A DNA stretch of 10,306 nucleotides from NCBI GenBank assembly GCA_900752095.1, contig CAADUD010000153.1:1-10306 (forward strand), read 5' to 3'. The notes under the pieces are model-generated. The model saw only the letters and a list, made by a program, of their open reading frames with translations. It was not told the DNA's origin and did no database searches. Shown here in pieces: positions 5,775-10,306 of this stretch. Positions within the stretch are counted from its first letter, which is position 1; each line of letters opens with the position of its first letter. The position numbers and the translations under genes are program-made. The DNA comes from Clostridia bacterium (GTDB lineage: Bacteria > Bacillota > Clostridia > TANB77 > CAG-508).

Positions 5775-5802
5775 AGCTAAGCTAAAACAAGGAGGAAGAA
5801 AA

Positions 5803-6174
5803 ATGCCGTTTAAGAAAGATGAAATGCTTAGTGAATATGTAGAATATATGTTAAGAATAGGGATGAAAGTGGGAGAAATACAGGCTGTATTTCCAAATGT
5901 CAATAGCCAAAATATTCATGAGCTTGGAAAAAAAATAGGTATTAGCACAAGAATGAGTATAGATAATACTTTAGTAGCTAATCGAAACAAAGAGATAATT
6001 AAGAGGTTTCTACAAAGATTTATAGAAGAATATGATGGAAAAAGAGATGTAAGTAAAGCAAAAATATTACTAAAAAATATCGATTATTTAGCTCCAACGC
6101 CAAATGGAAGGCAAAGAGTAAAAGAAAAACGAAAAAAAGATTCAAAAGAAGAGCAAGTAAATGAAGAAAGATAA
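5803..6174 (+). CDS. Basic 123-aa protein of unknown function, possible helix-turn-helix
   Basis: I do not recognise this family. The start is the ATG at 5803 behind AAGGAGG (5789-5795, 7 nt spacing); the longer open frame to the left overlaps the hairpin and promoter and is not coding. The protein looks all-helical. Residues about 20-48 ('GMKVGEIQAVFPNVNSQNIHELGKKIGI') have the spacing of a small helix-turn-helix, followed by a helix rich in Arg/Lys/Glu and a strongly basic tail (about 100-123). It has its own promoter and no membrane segment. It sits directly downstream of the candidate variable region. Its size and basic charge recall the DGR accessory protein Avd, but I see no Avd-like sequence pattern, so I do not call it that. 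A DNA- or RNA-binding role is an inference from charge and shape. Confidence 0.75.
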   Translation: MPFKKDEMLSEYVEYMLRIGMKVGEIQAVFPNVNSQNIHELGKKIGISTRMSIDNTLVANRNKEIIKRFLQRFIEEYDGKRDVSKAKILLKNIDYLAPTPNGRQRVKEKRKKDSKEEQVNEER

Positions 6175-6190
6175 ATACCAAAATAGCCCA

Positions 6191-6218
6191 TTGACTTTTT
6201 TGAAAAATATAGTATAAT
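6191..6218 (+). promoter_or_regulatory. Sigma-A promoter of the 53-aa membrane protein gene
   Basis: TTGACT (6191-6196) and a perfect TATAAT (6213-6218) are 16 bp apart, about 65 bases before the ATG at 6283. This is among the best-matching promoters in the window. Confidence 0.65.
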
Positions 6219-6282
6219 AATTAATGTAGAACAAAGCAGAAAAGTAGAAATAACAACAATTTTCTTTAAAAGGAGAAAGCAA

Positions 6283-6444
6283 ATGATAGCTAAAATTTGG
6301 AAAAAAGTATTACTATTTGTTTTAATTATAGCTTGCTTATTTAATATTGTGAATAAAATAGTACATAAAGCTTCTATGGAAGAAGAAGTAAAAGCTTCTG
6401 CACAATATGTGCAAGAACAACAAGAAGCACAAAAAAACCAATAA
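6283..6444 (+). CDS. Small single-pass membrane protein (53 aa), function unknown
   Basis: A short gene with a near-consensus promoter upstream and AAAGGAG 7 nt before its ATG. The protein begins MIAKIWKK, has one transmembrane helix at about 9-27 ('VLLFVLIIACLFNIVNKIV') and ends in a soluble tail rich in Glu, Gln, Lys and Ala that is probably helical. The single Cys lies within the membrane segment. It lacks a lipobox and does not look like a toxin that I can name. Promoter, ribosome site, sensible composition and a clean stop all support a real gene. It stands alone between the 123-aa gene and rpmE. Confidence 0.65.
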   Translation: MIAKIWKKVLLFVLIIACLFNIVNKIVHKASMEEEVKASAQYVQEQQEAQKNQ

Positions 6445-6529
6445 ATATTATTAAAATAAAGAAAAAATAAAATACATAGCAAATAAATTTAAAATAAAAT
6501 TATAAATTAAAAATAGCTAAAATAAATAC

Positions 6530-6558
6530 TTGAAAAACAAAGAAAACTATGTTACAAT
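6530..6558 (+). promoter_or_regulatory. Sigma-A promoter of rpmE
   Basis: TTGAAA (6530-6535) and TACAAT (6553-6558) are 17 bp apart, with the rpmE ATG about 47 bases downstream. Good hexamers and ideal spacing. Confidence 0.6.
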
Positions 6559-6605
6559 AAATAACAGTGTTTATGAATAAAAATTAAGGGAGAGGTGAAG
6601 ACAAA

Positions 6606-6806
6606 ATGAAAGAAGGAATACATCCAAATTATGCAGAAGCAACAATTACATGTGCTTGTGGAAATGTAATGAAAACAAATTCAACAAAAGCAGATATGAA
6701 AGTTGATGTTTGTTCAAAATGTCATCCATTCTGGACTGGAAACTTAAAAAGAGAAACAACTGGTGGTAGAGCAGATAAATTTAAGAAAAAATATGGTATT
6801 CAATAA
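6606..6806 (+). CDS. rpmE: 50S ribosomal protein L31 (zinc-binding type)
   Basis: A 66-aa component of the large ribosomal subunit, located at the central protuberance and contacting the small subunit. The N-terminus 'MKEGIHPNY' and the 'HPFWTG' motif (40-45) are diagnostic. Four cysteines, at 16, 18, 36 and 39 (CxC and CxxC), form the zinc site that marks the C+ type, as opposed to the zinc-independent paralogue induced under zinc limitation. The length is normal for the family. The gene has a GGGAGAGGTG ribosome site, its own promoter and a terminator, so it is probably monocistronic. Confidence 0.97.
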   Translation: MKEGIHPNYAEATITCACGNVMKTNSTKADMKVDVCSKCHPFWTGNLKRETTGGRADKFKKKYGIQ

Positions 6807-6812
6807 AATAAA

Positions 6813-6843
6813 GTGTGAAGTTAAATTCACACCTTATTTTTTT
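6813..6843 (+). terminator. Rho-independent terminator of rpmE
   Basis: GTGTGAA (6813-6819) pairs with TTCACAC (6826-6832) around a 6-base loop, followed by CTTA and seven Ts (6837-6843). It begins 7 nt after the rpmE stop codon. Confidence 0.85.
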
Positions 6844-6858
6844 GTCATTAACTGGCTA

Positions 6859-6887
6859 TTGCAAAAAAAAATATTTTGATATAAAAT
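6859..6887 (+). promoter_or_regulatory. Possible promoter of miaB-mutS
   Basis: TTGCAA (6859-6864) and TAAAAT (6882-6887) are 17 bp apart, just after the rpmE terminator and about 38 bases before the miaB start. The position is right; the run of A residues in between makes the match less specific. Confidence 0.4.
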
Positions 6888-6924
6888 AAAGAAGTTATTG
6901 AAGAAAAACATTGGAGGAAGTATT

Positions 6925-8349
6925 GTGGCAAAGATAGAAATAGAAAGACAATTAGAAGATATTAAAAAAGTGGCAAAAAAAAATGAAGGAAAAAATTTAA
7001 CTTACAGTATTTTTACTATGGGTTGTCAACTAAACGAAAATGATTCCGAAAAATTATGTGGTATGATGGAAGAAATGAATTATACTAAGACAGAAGAGCT
7101 TTCTAAGGCAGATTTAATTGTATTTAATACTTGTTGCGTACGTGAAAATGCAGAAGACAAGTTATTTGGTAAATTAGGAGAGGTAAAAAAATATAAAGAA
7201 GCAAAAGGGACTATTATAGCGATTGGTGGTTGTATGATGCAAGAAAAACATATTGTAGAAAAGCTAAAACAAAGCTATCCTTTTGTCGATATTGTATTTG
7301 GACCACACACTCTTCATCAATTTCCACGAGACTTATATCAAATTCTAAATAACCGCACTAAAATAGAAGACATTTTAGATATTGATGGAGATGTAATAGA
7401 AGGGCTTCCTATTAAAAGGGATGATACTATTAAGGCGTCTGTTGCTATTATGAATGGTTGCAATAATTTTTGTAGCTATTGTATTGTTCCTTATGTAAGG
7501 GGAAGAGAAAGAAGCAGAGAGCCAAAAGATATTTTAGAGGAAATAAAACAGTTAGCAAAACAAGGATATAAAGAAGTAATGCTATTAGGACAAAATGTAA
7601 ATTCTTATTTAAGAGTAGAAAAAGAAAAAGGCATCCCTTTCGAAGAATATGAAGGTGTAAATTCTTTTTCTACCTTACTTAGAGCTATTAATAAAATAGA
7701 AGAAATAGAAAGAATACGTTTTATTTCTCCACATCCAAAAGATTTTACGCAAGATGTAATAGAAGCAATAAGAGATTGCAATAAAGTATGTAAATTAATA
7801 CATTTACCACTTCAATCTGGAAGTACCAAAATACTAAAAGACATGAACCGCAAATATACGAAAAATCAGTATTTAAGCTTGGTGGAAAATATGAAAAAAG
7901 AAATTCCAAATTTAACTTTGTCTACAGATATTATTGTAGGATTTCCAGGGGAAACAGAGGAAGATTTTGCAGATACCTTAGAGGTAGTAGAAAAAGTAAA
8001 TTTCGAACAAGTGTATATGTTTATTTATTCTAGAAGAGTAGGAACTCCTGCAGATAAAATGGAAAGTCAGATTCCAGAAGAAATAAAGCATGAACGTTTT
8101 AACAAATTAAAGGTACTAGTAGAAAAACAAATCGCAGAAAAAAATAAAGAATATATAGGTACTGTTCAAAACGTTTTAATAGAAGGCAAGAGCAAAACAA
8201 ATGAAAAACTATTAACAGGTAGAACAGACTCTAATAAAGTTGTCGTTTTAGAAGCGGAAGAAAATGTAATAGGAAAAGTATTACCTATCAAAATTGTTTC
8301 TGAACATATGTGGTATTTAAAAGGAAAAATTGCTAATTTATCAATTTAA
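6925..8349 (+). CDS. miaB: tRNA-2-methylthio-N6-dimethylallyladenosine synthase MiaB
   Basis: This radical-SAM methylthiotransferase converts i6A37 to ms2i6A37 in tRNAs reading UNN codons, which aids decoding accuracy. I take the GTG at 6925 as start because GGAGG (6913-6917) is 7 nt upstream; an in-frame TTG at 6898 would add nine residues but has no ribosome site. The 474-aa protein has the N-terminal UPF0004 domain with cluster cysteines Cys34 (TMGCQLNENDSE), Cys70 (FNTCCVRENA) and Cys103 (GGCMMQ). The radical-SAM motif CxxxCxxC is at 179/183/186 ('GCNNFCSYCIVPYVRGRERS'), with 'STDIIVGFPGETEEDF' further on. A TRAM RNA-binding domain lies at about 405-470. 'YCIVPYVRGRERSR' favours MiaB over RimO or MtaB. 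The downstream neighbour is mutS, a common clostridial arrangement. Confidence 0.97.
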   Translation: MAKIEIERQLEDIKKVAKKNEGKNLTYSIFTMGCQLNENDSEKLCGMMEEMNYTKTEELSKADLIVFNTCCVRENAEDKLFGKLGEVKKYKEAKGTIIAIGGCMMQEKHIVEKLKQSYPFVDIVFGPHTLHQFPRDLYQILNNRTKIEDILDIDGDVIEGLPIKRDDTIKASVAIMNGCNNFCSYCIVPYVRGRERSREPKDILEEIKQLAKQGYKEVMLLGQNVNSYLRVEKEKGIPFEEYEGVNSFSTLLRAINKIEEIERIRFISPHPKDFTQDVIEAIRDCNKVCKLIHLPLQSGSTKILKDMNRKYTKNQYLSLVENMKKEIPNLTLSTDIIVGFPGETEEDFADTLEVVEKVNFEQVYMFIYSRRVGTPADKMESQIPEEIKHERFNKLKVLVEKQIAEKNKEYIGTVQNVLIEGKSKTNEKLLTGRTDSNKVVVLEAEENVIGKVLPIKIVSEHMWYLKGKIANLSI

Positions 8350-8420
8350 ATAAAAAATTTTGCAAATAAAAATAATAAGGAAGAGAATAAAAGTAGTAAA
8401 GAAGAGAGGAAGTAAAAAAT

Positions 8421-10306
8421 ATGGCAGAATATTCACCTATGATGCAACATTATTTAAAAACAAAAGAAGAATACAAGGATTGTATTTTATTTTATCGTTT
8501 AGGCGATTTTTACGAAATGTTTTTTGATGATGCCATTACAGCTTCAAGAGAATTAGAATTAACTTTAACAGGAAAAGATTGTGGACAAGAAGAAAGAGCT
8601 CCTATGTGCGGAGTTCCATTTCATGCAGCAGAAACCTATATTGCAAGATTAATAGAAAAAGGGTACAAAGTAGCTATTTGTGAGCAATTAGAAGATCCAA
8701 AATATGCAAAAGGAATTGTAAAAAGAGATGTTATACGTGTTGTAACACCAGGAACAGTAATGGAAACTAATTTGCTAGAAGAAAAGAAAAATAACTATAT
8801 TATGTCTATTTATAAAAATGGAATATTTTATGGGCTTGCTGTTTGTGACTTAACAACAGGGGATTTTAGAACTACACAAATCAAAGAGCAAAACAATTTT
8901 ATTACTTTAATGGATGAAATTTCAAGATATTCTCCTGCTGAAATTGTAGTAAATGAAATGATGTATAATTCTACCCAAGAGATAGAAAAGATAAGAGAAA
9001 GATTTCATTGCTATATTTCTATGTTAGAAGAAGAACATTTTGATGCAGAATATGAAACATTTGAGGGAAAATATGAAGTAGTCGATGAAAACGAACAAGA
9101 AATAGAAGATATAAAAGAACAACTATTTTGTATAGCAGCAAGTAATGGACTTTTACACTATTTAAAAGAAACACAAAAAAACAACTTAGACTATATTCAC
9201 AAGGTGTATTTATACCGTACAGCACATTATATGAACCTAGACATGAATGCAAGAAGAAACTTAGAAATTACAGAAAAGCTAAGAGATAAAAGTAAAAAAG
9301 GAACACTTTTATGGGTATTAGATAAAACTTCTACATCAATGGGAGGAAGGCTTTTAAGAAGATGGCTTAATGACCCATTAATTGATGTATGCAGAATTAA
9401 TCAAAGGCTAGAGGCTGTAAAAGAATTAAAAGAAGACATTATATTACGTGGAGATATTACAGATAGCTTAAAAAAAGTATATGATATTGAAAGACTAGCA
9501 GGAAAAATTTCTTATGGCAGTGCAAATGCAAGGGACTTAATTTCTCTTAAAAATTCTGCTAAACAATTGCCAGATGTAAAGCAAATCTTAGCAAAAGCTA
9601 AAGCTCCTTTGTTGCAGCAATTGTATCAAGAATTAGACACCTTAGAAGATATTGAACAAATGATAGATAAAGCAATTGTAGATGATCCTCCAATTAGTGT
9701 AAAAGAAGGAGGAATTATCAAATTTGGTTACAACGAAGAAATAGACCATTTAAAAACTGCCACAACGGACGGAAAAAATTGGGTGTTAGAAATAGAAACT
9801 AAGGAAAGAGAAGCTACTGGAATAAAAGGATTAAAAGTTGGATTTAACAAAGTATTTGGTTATTACATTGAAGTAACAAAATCAAACCTATCATTAGTGC
9901 CAGATACTTATATTAGAAAACAAACCTTAACCAATTGTGAAAGATATGTAACAGAAGAACTAAAAAAAGTAGAAAACGAAATTTTAGGTGCAGAAGAAAA
10001 AGTAGTTAATTTAGAATACAATGCTTTTTGTGAAATTAGAGATGCTATTGAAAAAGAAATTATTAGAGTCCAAAAATCAGCAAGTATAATAGCTACTTTA
10101 GATGTTTTAGCATCCCTTGCAACCGTGGCAGATGAAATGAATTATGTAATGCCAACTGTAGATAATAGTGGAACCATTGATATTAAAGATGGACGTCATC
10201 CCGTGATTGAGAAGATTTTGCCAAGTGGTAGTTTTGTAGAAAATGATACCTATTTGGATAAAGGAAGTAATCGCCTTGCTATTATTACAGGACCAAATAT
10301 GGCAGG
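8421..10306 (+). CDS. mutS: DNA mismatch repair protein MutS (3' truncated by window end)
   Basis: MutS recognises base mismatches and small loops and recruits MutL. The ATG at 8421 sits behind GAGAGGA, 71 bases after miaB, so the two are probably co-transcribed. 628 complete codons are visible. Residues 1 to about 115 are the mismatch-binding domain, with the Phe-x-Glu motif as Phe30-Tyr31-Glu32 ('GDFYEMF'), 'APMCGVPFHA' and 'GYKVAICEQLEDP'. The connector follows ('LAVCDLTTGDF'), then the lever ('MNLDMNARRNLE', 'TSTSMGGRLLRRWL'), the clamp, and the start of the ATPase domain ('DGRHPVIEK'). The window ends inside Walker A, at 'ITGPNMAG', so the remaining ATPase region and C-terminus lie outside. 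The early motifs and Phe-x-Glu identify MutS1 rather than MutS2. No frameshift is seen. Confidence 0.98.
   Translation, partial: MAEYSPMMQHYLKTKEEYKDCILFYRLGDFYEMFFDDAITASRELELTLTGKDCGQEERAPMCGVPFHAAETYIARLIEKGYKVAICEQLEDPKYAKGIVKRDVIRVVTPGTVMETNLLEEKKNNYIMSIYKNGIFYGLAVCDLTTGDFRTTQIKEQNNFITLMDEISRYSPAEIVVNEMMYNSTQEIEKIRERFHCYISMLEEEHFDAEYETFEGKYEVVDENEQEIEDIKEQLFCIAASNGLLHYLKETQKNNLDYIHKVYLYRTAHYMNLDMNARRNLEITEKLRDKSKKGTLLWVLDKTSTSMGGRLLRRWLNDPLIDVCRINQRLEAVKELKEDIILRGDITDSLKKVYDIERLAGKISYGSANARDLISLKNSAKQLPDVKQILAKAKAPLLQQLYQELDTLEDIEQMIDKAIVDDPPISVKEGGIIKFGYNEEIDHLKTATTDGKNWVLEIETKEREATGIKGLKVGFNKVFGYYIEVTKSNLSLVPDTYIRKQTLTNCERYVTEELKKVENEILGAEEKVVNLEYNAFCEIRDAIEKEIIRVQKSASIIATLDVLASLATVADEMNYVMPTVDNSGTIDIKDGRHPVIEKILPSGSFVENDTYLDKGSNRLAIITGPNMA

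Noticed and set aside
5665..5802. Longer open frame upstream of the 123-aa gene.
   Set aside because: It runs through the inverted repeat and the extended -10 promoter, and a strong ribosome site marks the ATG at 5803.
5803..6174. DGR accessory protein Avd.
   Set aside because: Size and charge fit, but no Avd-like sequence pattern is recognisable, and other targets in trans would not need Avd here.

Overview
The window looks like chromosomal DNA of a spore-forming, AT-rich member of the Clostridia (Bacillota). The grounds are strong Shine-Dalgarno sites (AGGAGG), A/T-ending codons almost everywhere, a ytfI-ytfJ (gerW) sporulation pair, a Gram-positive type D-Ala-D-Ala carboxypeptidase, a VanW-family protein, and the clostridial order miaB-mutS. 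Nothing allows a species call.

Layout. (1) 1-1421, plus strand: ytfI (DUF2953) overlaps the start of ytfJ/gerW; the YtfJ protein has an unusually long charged tail. (2) 1425-1464: a hairpin shared by the convergent ytfJ and carboxypeptidase genes. (3) 1463-3575, minus strand: an S11-family D-Ala-D-Ala carboxypeptidase, and upstream of it a membrane-anchored VanW-domain protein with an Asn-rich linker. (4) 3576-4266: about 690 bases with no clear gene, holding a repeat-like GTGTCA/GGGGACGG motif, a promoter-like site, an (AG)11 tract inside a short ORF whose frame breaks at the tract, and small hairpins. (5) 4267-5661: a prepilin-like surface protein with a C-terminal formylglycine-generating-enzyme/C-type-lectin-like domain. 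(6) 5803-6444: a 123-aa basic protein of unknown function and a 53-aa single-pass membrane protein, each with its own promoter. (7) 6606-6806: rpmE with a terminator. (8) 6925-10306: miaB, then mutS, which runs off the window inside its Walker A motif.

The most interesting item is the 3' end of the prepilin-like gene. At about 5521 the GC content jumps from 30% (5461-5520) to 60% (5521-5640), and it falls back to 27% after 5641. Adenine drops to 16 of 120 bases, and 33 of 40 codons end in C or T. A 13-bp perfect inverted repeat lies just after the stop codon. This is what a variable region of a diversity-generating retroelement (DGR) would look like: AAY template codons diversified to NNY in a C-type-lectin-like display domain, with a hairpin downstream. 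No reverse transcriptase or template repeat is visible here, so this would be a remote target diversified in trans. The proposal is an inference from composition and family knowledge.

Taken together, the first part is cell-envelope and spore biology, the middle part is a probable variable surface-protein locus, and the last part is translation and DNA-repair housekeeping.
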